Shown one piece after another: positions 16,784 through 24,610 of a stretch of 52,971 nucleotides of DNA (positions are counted from its first letter, which is position 1; every line of letters starts with the position of its first letter). The position numbers and the translations under genes were made by a program. Below the pieces are notes generated by a model. It was not told the DNA's origin and did not search any database. It saw only the letters and a program-made list of their open reading frames with translations. Source of the stretch: an uncultured Gordonibacter sp. (GTDB lineage Bacteria > Actinomycetota > Coriobacteriia > Coriobacteriales > Eggerthellaceae). The stretch is taken from assembly GCA_904420575.1 (NCBI GenBank), contig CAJFVW010000006.1, forward strand, positions 1 through 52,971, written 5' to 3'.

Positions 16784-17038
16784 ATGCATACCTACACCCC
16801 GCACGGCGTCTGCTCGCGCGCCATCCACGTGGAGCTCGACGGCGACACGGTGTCCCACGTGGACTTCGTGGGCGGCTGCGACGGCAACCTCAAGGCCATC
16901 TCCAAACTCATCCAGGGCATGACCGTCGACCAGGTGGCCGAGCAGCTGGAAGGCAACACGTGCGGCCGCCGCTCCACCTCGTGCGCCGACCAGCTGGTCC
17001 ACGCCCTCCGCGAGGCCCAGGGCGCGCAAGGCGTCTAG
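16784..17038 (+). CDS. TSCPD domain protein (TIGR03905 type)
   Basis: The 84-residue protein contains the TSCPD-type motif RRSTSCADQL plus CSRAIHVEL and GGCDGNLKAI. Stand-alone TSCPD proteins share this domain with the C-terminus of class II ribonucleotide reductases; their own role is unknown. ATG 16784 is chosen for the GAAGGAG site ten bases upstream. It ends before the convergent histidine kinase gene. Confidence 0.85.
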   Translation: MHTYTPHGVCSRAIHVELDGDTVSHVDFVGGCDGNLKAISKLIQGMTVDQVAEQLEGNTCGRRSTSCADQLVHALREAQGAQGV

Positions 17039-17138
17039 GGCGCCCTGCAGCGTCTGCGGCGGGGCCTTCCCGCACGGCACGGCGGGCTCCACAAGGCGGC
17101 CCGGCAGTGGCCTTCGGCGCGCGCGGCCGCAGGGCGGG

Positions 17139-18395
17139 TCAGCCCGCCGCCGGCGTGGCAGGGCCCTGAGGGATCCACACGGTGAACGACGTGACGCCCT
17201 GCGCGCTGGCGGCGTAGATGTCGCCGCCGTGGGCGCGCGCGATCTCGCGGGCGATGGCCAGGCCGAGCCCGGCGCCCCCTTCCTCGGCCGTGCGCGCGTC
17301 GTCGGCGCGGTAGAACCGTTCGAAGATGTGCTCCAGGTGATGGGGGCTCACCTCTCGGCCGGTGTCCGTGACGGTGACCTCCCACCATGGCGTCCCGTCG
17401 GCGGACGGCACCACGGACGTGCGCAGGACCACGCGCGTGTCCGGGTCGGCATAGGCCACGGCGTTCTTCAGCACGTTGTTGACCACGCGCGACATGCGCT
17501 TCGCGTCGGCGAGCACCGCCAGCTCGTCGGGGCCTTCGAAGGCCAGCTCCAGCCCGCGCGCCTCCGCCACCGGATAGAACTCCTCGATGACCTGGCGGCA
17601 GAACAGCGCTGCGTCGAAGCGGGACCGCTCGAGGGGGATGGAGGAAAGGTTGTAGCGCGTGATCTCGAAGAACTCGTCGAGCAGCTCTTCTAGGCGGTAC
17701 GCCTTCTCCAGCGTGATGTGCGCATAGCGGGCGCGCGTCTCCACCGGCAGGTCGGGAGACTCGTCGAGCAGCGTGAGGTAGCCCACGATGGACGTGAGCG
17801 GCGTCTTGATGTCGTGTGCCAGGTACACCACCAGCTCGTTCTTGCGCTGTTCGGCAGCGTGCGCGGCCCGTTCGCTGCGCTCGTTCTCCAGCTTGATGGC
17901 GTTCAGGGCCGCCGACGTCTCGGCCAGTTCGGGCGGCAGCACCACGGGGCCTTCCTGCTTCGACAGCACCTGCTCGACCGAATCGAGCAGAAGCCCGTAG
18001 TAACCGAACGCGCGATGGATGCCGGCACGCACGATGAGCAGCACGCCTGCGACGAAGCACGCGATCACGAGCGGCCAGAACAGGGCCAGAAGCACGCTGT
18101 ACGCCGACCAGTCGTAGCCGGAGAGCGCGTAGAGGGCGTTGCCGACGATCTGCGTGAAGAACAGCAGGAACACGCCCAGCAGGAGAGCGAAGGACCCGGC
18201 GAAAAGCGCCAGCTGGAGCACGGTGCGCCGAAACACCGTGCCCGCCAGGCGGGAACGGGTCGCCGTGGCGCGCGACGAGAGGGCGAAGCCGTCCGCACAC
18301 CCGTCCTTGCGCTGCGAGGGGGAGCCGAAGGCGGCCGGCTGGGCCGGCTGGGCCGTCGGCGGCATAGGTCCTGACGTCGGTCCGTTCGTCGTCAT
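17139..18395 (-). CDS. VanS-like sensor histidine kinase
   Basis: The 418-residue kinase has a Thr/Pro/Ala-rich N-terminus and two membrane helices (about 59-81 and 100-122) with almost no external domain. The H box (YLAHDIKTPLTS) carries His194, and the N, G1 (VTDTGREVSPHHLEHIFERF) and G2 (GAGLGLAI) boxes follow. This layout is that of VanS-type kinases. AAGGAGG precedes the ATG. It lies 40 bases after its response regulator. No vanHAX-like ligase/dehydrogenase genes are here, so it is not evidence of glycopeptide resistance; its signal and regulon are unknown. Confidence 0.9.
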   Translation of the reverse strand: MTTNGPTSGPMPPTAQPAQPAAFGSPSQRKDGCADGFALSSRATATRSRLAGTVFRRTVLQLALFAGSFALLLGVFLLFFTQIVGNALYALSGYDWSAYSVLLALFWPLVIACFVAGVLLIVRAGIHRAFGYYGLLLDSVEQVLSKQEGPVVLPPELAETSAALNAIKLENERSERAAHAAEQRKNELVVYLAHDIKTPLTSIVGYLTLLDESPDLPVETRARYAHITLEKAYRLEELLDEFFEITRYNLSSIPLERSRFDAALFCRQVIEEFYPVAEARGLELAFEGPDELAVLADAKRMSRVVNNVLKNAVAYADPDTRVVLRTSVVPSADGTPWWEVTVTDTGREVSPHHLEHIFERFYRADDARTAEEGGAGLGLAIAREIARAHGGDIYAASAQGVTSFTVWIPQGPATPAAG

Positions 18396-18435
18396 GAAAG
18401 CCTCCTTGGTCTTGAGCCTGCGCCCGCGCGGCGCG

Positions 18436-19122
18436 TCAGCCGATGCGGTAGCCGACGCCCCACACGGTTTCGATGAACTCCTGGGACGAGTCCACGCATG
18501 CCAGCTTCTTGCGCAGATGCCGCACGTGCACCATGACGGTGTTCGCGCTCTGTGCGTTCGCCTCTTCGTTCCATACGGTCTCGAACAGGTCCTTCGATGG
18601 CAAGGGCTGCCCGGCGTGGCGCACGAGGCAGGCGAGGATGGCGAACTCCTTGGGCGTGAGGGTCAGCGGCTCGCCATGGAGCATCGCCGTGAACGACGCC
18701 TCGTCCACGGCGATGTCGCGCGCCTCCATAACGGAAGATGCGCACGCCGGCTGCGAGGCGCGGCGGATGCGCGCCTTGACCCGCGCCATGAGTTCGCGCG
18801 GCTTGAAGGGCTTCACCACGTAGTCGTCGGCGCCCAGCTCGAAGCCGACCACCTTGTCGATCTCCTCGTCCTTGGCGGTCAGGAAGATGATGGGCACGGC
18901 GCTTTGCCGCCGCAGCTCGCGGCAGCAGGAGAACCCGTCCATGCCGGGCATCATGATGTCGAGGATGACGAGGTCGAAGGGATGCTCGGCGTGGGCCGCC
19001 AGGGCGTCGGGGGCCGTGTAGCACACGTGCGCCTCGAAGCCGTTCTCGCGCAGCAGCTGCCCCACCAGATCGGCGATGGCCGCCTCGTCGTCGCACACGC
19101 ACACGCGCTTCGCGTCAACCAC
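18436..19122 (-). CDS. VanR-like OmpR-family response regulator
   Basis: A 228-residue two-domain regulator. The receiver has the acidic pair Asp11/Asp12, phosphoacceptor Asp55, Thr82 and Lys104. An OmpR winged helix (LTLTPKEFAILACLVRHAGQ ... VRHLRKKL) follows. The start is GTG with GGAAGGA upstream. It is the first gene of the two-gene operon with the kinase, with an extended -10 (TGC-TACCAT) on the - strand at 19159-19167 about 30 bases upstream. Confidence 0.92.
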   Translation of the reverse strand: MVDAKRVCVCDDEAAIADLVGQLLRENGFEAHVCYTAPDALAAHAEHPFDLVILDIMMPGMDGFSCCRELRRQSAVPIIFLTAKDEEIDKVVGFELGADDYVVKPFKPRELMARVKARIRRASQPACASSVMEARDIAVDEASFTAMLHGEPLTLTPKEFAILACLVRHAGQPLPSKDLFETVWNEEANAQSANTVMVHVRHLRKKLACVDSSQEFIETVWGVGYRIG

Positions 19123-19158
19123 CCTGCATCCTTCCTTCCACTCAATCCGTCTCAGGCC

Positions 19159-19167
19159 ATGGTAGCA
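19159..19167 (-). promoter_or_regulatory. Extended -10 of the vanRS-like operon
   Basis: Read on the - strand, TGC-TACCAT forms an extended -10, giving a leader of about 30 bases before the response regulator start. Confidence 0.45.
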
Positions 19168-19550
19168 GGCCGCCGTCCGCCGCGCCCGCGACGCGCGCTA
19201 CAATTAAGGAATTCTTAAGAGCGGGACGCCTGGGCGGCATGGCAAAGGCGGCAAGGAGGACAGGGGAAGCGCCTGCTTCGGTTTCCTCGTCCGTTGCCCG
19301 AGGGCGCTTGCCCGCCTGCAGCCGACCCGCTCGCCGGCTTTGTGGGCAAGCTGTGGGGGAGCGGGGGCGCGCTTGCCCCGGCCTGCGGCTTCGCCTACAA
19401 TAGGCGGGCTGCGAAAACGCAGGCACTTCCCGCTTGGTCCGCATGTTCACCGCATGCCCACCCAGAGGGGAGCAAGGAGAGCGCGCGTCCGTCCGGTGAG
19501 GACGGAAGGCGGCGGAAGGCGGCGCGGGAGCGCCGGGGAAAGGTGGAACC
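19168..19550. other. rpsO leader and two-component/rpsO intergenic region
   Basis: About 380 bases without a gene. It has a TACAAT at 19199-19204 overlapping a small palindrome TTAAG-N5-CTTAA (19204-19218), and a better promoter for rpsO, TTGCCC 19373-19378 with TACAAT 19396-19401 (17-base spacer). The latter gives a leader of about 140 bases. In that leader CCGTCC and GGACGG can pair close to 19490-19507. S15 mRNAs often carry an autoregulatory leader; this one is a candidate. Confidence 0.45.
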
Positions 19551-19838
19551 ATGGCAGAGAAGCTGAGCATCAGCAAGGAGCGCACCGCGGAACTCATGGC
19601 CGAGTTCGGCAAGGACGCGAACGATTCGGGCAGCGCCGAAGTGCAGGTGGCCATCCTGACGGAGCGCATCCGCAACCTGACCGAGCACCTGAAGGTGCAC
19701 AAGAAGGACAAGCACACGCAGCGCGGGCTCATGATGCTCATCGGCAAGCGCCGCGGCCTTCTGAAGTACATCAAGAACCGCGACATCAACGAATACCGCA
19801 CGCTCATCAAGAAGCTCGGCATCCGCGACAACATCTAA
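19551..19838 (+). CDS. rpsO: 30S ribosomal protein S15
   Basis: A 95-residue S15, slightly longer than the usual 88-90. It contains [21 protein letters not shown], the [15 protein letters not shown] rRNA-binding segment and the C-terminal helix. It precedes pnp as in most bacteria. A hairpin follows the stop. The leader is about 140 bases long and may bind S15. Confidence 0.97.
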   Translation: MAEKLSISKERTAELMAEFGKDANDSGSAEVQVAILTERIRNLTEHLKVHKKDKHTQRGLMMLIGKRRGLLKYIKNRDINEYRTLIKKLGIRDNI

Positions 19839-19847
19839 GCGACAAGG

Positions 19848-19875
19848 CACAGGCCCGCATGATGCGGGCCTTGTG
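19848..19875 (+). terminator. Terminator after rpsO
   Basis: CACA-GGCCCGCA, a TGA loop, TGCGGGCC-TTGTG form a long stem with one bulge beginning nine bases past the rpsO stop; only two T follow. It may be partial, letting pnp be read through, and could be an RNase entry site. Confidence 0.6.
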
Positions 19876-20096
19876 TTAGAGAGGGGCGAAAAGCCCCGGC
19901 GTGCAGCCCTTCCGCAAAGAAGCGCTGCGCCCGCGATCAAGGCAAAGCGGGGGCACGAGGCCCCCTCCGTTGCACAGGGCGGTCGGGCATGCAAGGGCGT
20001 GCCCGCTCGCGGCGGCATGGGAACGGTAAGTACCGCGCCGCCGAAGAAGCTTGTCCGCACTAGGGCGGCCAAGGCGAAGAGAAAGAAAGAAGCAGT

Positions 20097-22334
20097 ATGG
20101 AAAAGATCGTCGAATCCTTCGAACTGTACGGCAAGCAGTACCGCCTGGAGACGGGCGAACTGGCCAAGCAGGCGACGGGCGCCGTGCTCGTCACGCAGGG
20201 AGAAACGACCGTGCTCGTCACGGCCGTGGTGTCGAAGCAGGAGCGCGACTACGACTTCTTCCCGCTCACGGTGGACTTCATCGAGAAGATGTACGCCGTG
20301 GGACGCATCCCCGGCGGCTACCTGAAGCGCGAGGCGCGTCCTTCCGACAAGGGCACGCTCACGGCGCGCATGATCGACCGCCCCATCCGCCCGGGCTTCC
20401 CGGACGGGTTCAAGCAGGAAGTGCACATCGTCGCCACCACGCTCGTGGTTGACAGCGTGAACCCGCCCGACACCATCTGCGTGGCCGGCGCCTCCGCGGC
20501 GCTGCTCGCGGGCGGCGCGCCCTTCGACGGCCCGGCCGCGTGCGTGCGCATCGGACGCGACGTGGAGACGGGCGAGTTCATCGTGAACCCGACGTTCGAG
20601 GAGTCCGCGCATTCCGACCTGGAGCTCACCATCGCCGGCACGGCCGACTACATCTCCATGGTGGAGGCGGGCGCCGACGAGATCTCCGAAGAGGACATGC
20701 TGGCCGCCATGACCTTCGGCCAGGAGGCCATCGCCGCGTTCTGCGAGAAGCAGGCGGCGTTTCTGGCCAAGGTGAACCCCGAGCCGCTGGAGTACACCAT
20801 CCGCTCCGCCGACCCCTGCATCGCCGAGCGCGTGGAGCCCTTCTTCGACCGCATGTCGGCCGCCTTGAAAGACGCCGACAAGCTCGCCCGCATGGGCAAG
20901 GTGGAGGACCTGAAGGCCGAGATCAAGGAAACCCAGTTCTCCGACGAGGAACGCGCCGCCTGGGGCAGCGACATCGCCGCCGCCTGCAAGGCGCTCGAGA
21001 AGAAGGCCATGCGCGCCATGGTCATCGCCACCGGCGAGCGTGCCGACGGCCGTGCGGCCGACGAGATCCGCCCGCTGCACATCGTGCCGGGCTACCTGCC
21101 CCGCGTGCACGGCTCGGGCCTGTTCCAGCGCGGCCAGACCCAGGTGCTTTCCGTGGTGACGCTCGGCATGCTGAACGAATGGCAGCGCCTCGACACCATC
21201 GACCCGGCCGAGGGCAAGCGCTACATGCACCAGTACAACTTCCCGCCGTACTGCACGGGAGAGGCCGGCCGCATGGGCGCTCCGAAGCGCCGCGAGATCG
21301 GCCACGGGGCGCTTGCGGAACGCGCGCTTCTGCCGGTGATCCCCAGCGAGGACGACTTCCCCTACGCCATCCGCGTGGTGTCCGAGGTGCTGGAATCCAA
21401 CGGTTCGTCGTCCATGGCCTCCACCTGCGGCTCCACGCTTGCGCTCATGGATGCCGGCGTGCCTATCAAGGCGCCCGTGTCCGGTATTGCCATGGGCCTC
21501 ATCAAGGAGGGCGACGACGTGGTCATCCTCTCCGACATCCAGGGCCTGGAGGACTTCCTGGGCGACATGGACTTCAAGGTGTGCGGCACGGAGAAGGGCA
21601 TCACGGCCCTGCAGATGGACAACAAGGCGAAGGGCCTTTCGGTGGACATCCTGGCCCGCGCGCTCAAGCAGGCCCGCGAAGGGCGAGCGTTCATCCTGGA
21701 CGCCATGCTCCAGACCATCGCCGCGCCGCGCGAGCAGCTGCGCGACACCGCCCCGCGCATCGAGACCATTCACATCCCCGTGGACAAGATCCGCGACGTC
21801 ATCGGGTCCGGCGGCAAGGTGGTCCGCGGCATCCAGGACGAGACGGGCGCGTCCATCGACATCCAGGAAGACGGCACCATCCACATCGCCGCCGTGGAAG
21901 GCCCTGCCGGCGAGGCCGCCAAGGCCATGATCCTGGGCATCGTGAAAGAGCCCGAAGTGGGCGAGGAGTTCGACGGCGAGGTCGTGGGCATCAAGGACTT
22001 CGGCGCGTTCGTGAAGCTCACGCCCGGCAAGGACGGCCTGCTCCACATCAGCCGCGTGGCGAACGGCCGTGTGGGCAAGGTGGAGGACGTGCTGGCCTTG
22101 GGCGACGTCGTGAAGGTGAAGGTGCTCGAGGTCGACCCGAACTCGGGCAAGATCTCGCTCGACCGCTTGGACAAGCCGGACGCCCCCGAAGGGTCCGCGC
22201 CTGCCCGCAGCGAGCGCTCCGACCGCCCGCGCCGCGACGACCACGACAACCGTCCGGGCCGCGGCAGCCGCAGCAGCAACGGGAACGGCGGCGGCAACGC
22301 CGGCCGCACCCCGCGCCGCCGCCACGAAGGCTAG
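20097..22334 (+). CDS. pnp: Polyribonucleotide nucleotidyltransferase (PNPase)
   Basis: The 745-residue PNPase degrades RNA 3' to 5' by phosphorolysis. It has two RNase PH domains (about 1-230 and 320-550) around an all-helical segment, a KH domain from about 561 (IRDVIGSGGKVVRGI) and an S1 domain about 620-690 (VVGIKDFGAFVKL). A basic Arg/Gly/Asn-rich tail ends the protein. It lies 258 bases after rpsO. With RNase J and RNase Y also in the window, the main RNA-decay enzymes are encoded close together. Confidence 0.97.
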   Translation: MEKIVESFELYGKQYRLETGELAKQATGAVLVTQGETTVLVTAVVSKQERDYDFFPLTVDFIEKMYAVGRIPGGYLKREARPSDKGTLTARMIDRPIRPGFPDGFKQEVHIVATTLVVDSVNPPDTICVAGASAALLAGGAPFDGPAACVRIGRDVETGEFIVNPTFEESAHSDLELTIAGTADYISMVEAGADEISEEDMLAAMTFGQEAIAAFCEKQAAFLAKVNPEPLEYTIRSADPCIAERVEPFFDRMSAALKDADKLARMGKVEDLKAEIKETQFSDEERAAWGSDIAAACKALEKKAMRAMVIATGERADGRAADEIRPLHIVPGYLPRVHGSGLFQRGQTQVLSVVTLGMLNEWQRLDTIDPAEGKRYMHQYNFPPYCTGEAGRMGAPKRREIGHGALAERALLPVIPSEDDFPYAIRVVSEVLESNGSSSMASTCGSTLALMDAGVPIKAPVSGIAMGLIKEGDDVVILSDIQGLEDFLGDMDFKVCGTEKGITALQMDNKAKGLSVDILARALKQAREGRAFILDAMLQTIAAPREQLRDTAPRIETIHIPVDKIRDVIGSGGKVVRGIQDETGASIDIQEDGTIHIAAVEGPAGEAAKAMILGIVKEPEVGEEFDGEVVGIKDFGAFVKLTPGKDGLLHISRVANGRVGKVEDVLALGDVVKVKVLEVDPNSGKISLDRLDKPDAPEGSAPARSERSDRPRRDDHDNRPGRGSRSSNGNGGGNAGRTPRRRHEG

Positions 22335-22343
22335 GAACCGTCA

Positions 22344-22369
22344 CGGAGGGCCGCGCAAGCGGCCCTCCG
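22344..22369 (+). terminator. Terminator after pnp
   Basis: An 11-base perfect stem (CGGAGGGCCGC) closed by a stable GCAA tetraloop, followed by CCTTT. Confidence 0.75.
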
Positions 22370-22578
22370 CCTTTCGGCGTTCGAGAAGCCGCCAGCGGCC
22401 AGTCGGCCGGTGCGAGCCGCCGGAGTTCGTCTCCTTGCGCCCGATGGCAGGCAAAAACCCGGGCGGATGCCCACAGCAGGCGGCCGCGAGACGCTCCCTC
22501 CCCCTGTCCATCGCCCTGCCGCTTGGCTGCGTCGCCGATGCCGCTGAGGCAACGTCTGGGCGGAGGCGCGGGCCTGCG

Positions 22579-22587
22579 TGGTAGGAT
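22579..22587 (+). promoter_or_regulatory. Extended -10 of dapB
   Basis: TG-G-TAGGAT about 33 bases before the dapB start. Confidence 0.45.
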
Positions 22588-22619
22588 GACGGAAAGACGG
22601 ATCGAAAGGAAGGAAGCCC

Positions 22620-23390
22620 ATGATCAAGGTGGCGGTTGCGGGATGCGCGGGGCGCATGGGCACGGCGGTCTCCGACGCAGTGCGCGCGGCGGAGGACCTG
22701 GAGCTCGTCTGCGGCGTAGACCCGCAGGGAGAAGGGGGCGGGGACGTGCCCGTGTTCGCCTCCGTGCCCGAAGCGCTTGCAGGCGCGGGCTTCGACGTCC
22801 TCGTGGACTTCACGCAACCCGCCGTGGTGGAGGCCAACCTGCGTGCGGCCCTGCCGGCCGGCGTGGACTGCGTGGTGGGAACGACGGGCCTTTCCAACGA
22901 GACCCTGGACGAGCTGGCGGCGATCGCGCCCGCGGGCACATGCCTGTTCTACGCACCCAACTTCACGACGGGTGCCGTGCTCATGATGCAGTTCGCGAAG
23001 GCGGCCGCCCCGTATTTCCCCGAGGCCGAGGTGCTCGAATTCCATCACGCGCGCAAGCTGGACGCCCCTTCCGGCACCGCGGTGCGCACGGCCCAGATCA
23101 TCGCCGAGGCGCGCGGCCACCGCGCGAGCGAGGCACCCGGGCGCGAGACCGAGATCCCTGGGGCCGAAGGCGCGCGCGGCGCGCTCGTGGACGGCGTCCC
23201 GGTGCACTCCGTGCGCTCGATGGGCTACGTGGCCAGCCAGGAGGTCGTGTTCGGGTCTCTGGGCCAGACGCTCTCCATCCGCCACGACAGCTGGGACCGC
23301 GCCTCCTATATGCCTGGCGTGCTTCTGGGCATCCGCAGCGTCGGCGCGGAAGAAGGCCTGATTGTAGGTTTGGAGAACTTCATGGCATGA
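22620..23390 (+). CDS. dapB: 4-hydroxy-tetrahydrodipicolinate reductase
   Basis: The 256-residue enzyme makes tetrahydrodipicolinate in the lysine/diaminopimelate pathway. The nucleotide motif GCAGRMG is at 8-14, VVGTTGL follows in the middle, and the signature EFHHARKLDAPSGTA (about 140-155) carries the catalytic His and Lys. GGAAGGAAG precedes the ATG. dapA follows after 82 bases, so the two consecutive steps are clustered. Confidence 0.96.
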   Translation: MIKVAVAGCAGRMGTAVSDAVRAAEDLELVCGVDPQGEGGGDVPVFASVPEALAGAGFDVLVDFTQPAVVEANLRAALPAGVDCVVGTTGLSNETLDELAAIAPAGTCLFYAPNFTTGAVLMMQFAKAAAPYFPEAEVLEFHHARKLDAPSGTAVRTAQIIAEARGHRASEAPGRETEIPGAEGARGALVDGVPVHSVRSMGYVASQEVVFGSLGQTLSIRHDSWDRASYMPGVLLGIRSVGAEEGLIVGLENFMA

Positions 23391-23402
23391 GGCTCGCGCC
23401 CG

Positions 23403-23411
23403 TGTCATAAT
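23403..23411 (+). promoter_or_regulatory. Extended -10 of dapA
   Basis: TG-T-CATAAT at 23403-23411, about 60 bases before the dapA start. Confidence 0.45.
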
Positions 23412-23472
23412 GGCAGACGAACAACGAGCAGCAAGGTCTTATCGCAGCACGACCGCACAAGGAGGCACGCCC

Positions 23473-24369
23473 ATGTCGCAAGAACCCCGTTTCGGACGCA
23501 TGATTCCGGCCATGGTGACGCCGTTCGACCAGGATCGGGAGCTTGACCTGGATCGCACGCAGGAACTGGCCGTGCGCCTGGTGGACGGCGGCAGCGACGC
23601 GCTCATCATAAGCGGCACGACGGGCGAGAGCCCCACCGTGTTCTACCCCCAGAAGATGAAGCTGTTCGCCGCCGTGGTGGAGGCCGTGGGCGACCGCGCG
23701 CCCGTCATCGCCAACGTGGGCGACAACTGCACGGCCGACACGGCGGACTTCGCCCGCGACGTGGAGAAGCTGGGCGTGGACGGGTTCATGTGCGTGGTCC
23801 CGTACTACAGCAAGCCGCCGCAGGAAGGCCTCTACCAGCACTTCCGCACCATCGCGGAAGCGGTGGAGCTGCCCATCGTGCTGTACAACATCCCCGGCCG
23901 CTGCGTGGTGAACATGGAGGCGGAAACCACGCTGCGCCTGGCGCGCGACTGCCGCAACATCGTGGCCGTCAAGGAGGCTTCCGGCAAGATGGATCAGATC
24001 AAGGCCATCGTAGACGGCGCTCCGGAAGGGTTCGTGGTGTATTCGGGCGACGACGCGGCCACCTACGACATCATGAAGCTCGGCGGCGTGGGCGTCGTGT
24101 CCACCATCGGCAACGTGGCGCCGGCGCGCATGAAGGAGATCGTGGATTTGTGCGCGGCGGGCGAGTGGGAGGCTGCCGCAACCGCCAACGAGAGGCTCAT
24201 GCCGCTCATGAAAGGGCTGTTCGAGACTTCGAACCCCATCCTGGTGAAGGAAGCCCTCAAACTGCTGGGGTTCCCGGTGGGAGGCGTGCGCCTGCCGCTG
24301 GTGGATGCGACGCCGGAGCAGTCGGCCCGTCTTGCGCAGACCATGCGCGAGGTCGGCGTCCTGGCCTGA
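23473..24369 (+). CDS. dapA: 4-hydroxy-tetrahydrodipicolinate synthase
   Basis: The 298-residue DapA condenses pyruvate with aspartate semialdehyde. Schiff-base Lys167 is in IVAVKEASG, Tyr138 in VLYNIPGR, and the GTTGE loop is at 48-52. ATG 23473 has AAGGAGG upstream; an earlier in-frame ATG (23410) has none. It sits between dapB and rnj, the usual actinobacterial order, and ends before a strong hairpin. Confidence 0.96.
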   Translation: MSQEPRFGRMIPAMVTPFDQDRELDLDRTQELAVRLVDGGSDALIISGTTGESPTVFYPQKMKLFAAVVEAVGDRAPVIANVGDNCTADTADFARDVEKLGVDGFMCVVPYYSKPPQEGLYQHFRTIAEAVELPIVLYNIPGRCVVNMEAETTLRLARDCRNIVAVKEASGKMDQIKAIVDGAPEGFVVYSGDDAATYDIMKLGGVGVVSTIGNVAPARMKEIVDLCAAGEWEAAATANERLMPLMKGLFETSNPILVKEALKLLGFPVGGVRLPLVDATPEQSARLAQTMREVGVLA

Positions 24370-24440
24370 CGGCCGGGACCTGCTGCGGGAAAGCCCGTGC
24401 GACCGCCTTCGCGGCCGTGCGGAACCGAAGAAGGAAGAGC

Positions 24441-24466
24441 GCGGCGGGCGCTGTTGCGCCCGCCGC
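24441..24466 (+). terminator. Terminator after dapA
   Basis: GCGGCGGGCGC, a TGTT loop and the exact complement form an 11-base stem about 70 bases past the stop. Confidence 0.6.
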
Positions 24467-24610
24467 TTGCGAAAGGAAAAGCCGCGTGGGCGGCGACGGA
24501 CAGGCAGCCTGCAGGAAGGCCCCGCGAAGCGGTGGCCACCGTGCAGGCGAAGGACGCCCTTACGGGGGGCCTGAGCCGGCGCGCCCATGCACGTGACGCA
24601 AAGGAAAAGA

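Noticed and set aside
17139-19122. Reading the VanR/VanS-like pair as vancomycin resistance
   Set aside because: No vanH, ligase or dipeptidase gene is linked; VanS-type architecture alone does not imply resistance.
19395-22325. 976-codon open frame on the - strand across rpsO and pnp
   Set aside because: Antisense shadow of pnp produced by high third-position G+C; composition is His/Val/Leu/Arg-biased and matches no family.
20540-23410. 956-codon + strand frame overlapping pnp and dapB
   Set aside because: Out-of-frame shadow, Arg/Gly/His-rich, crosses a terminator.
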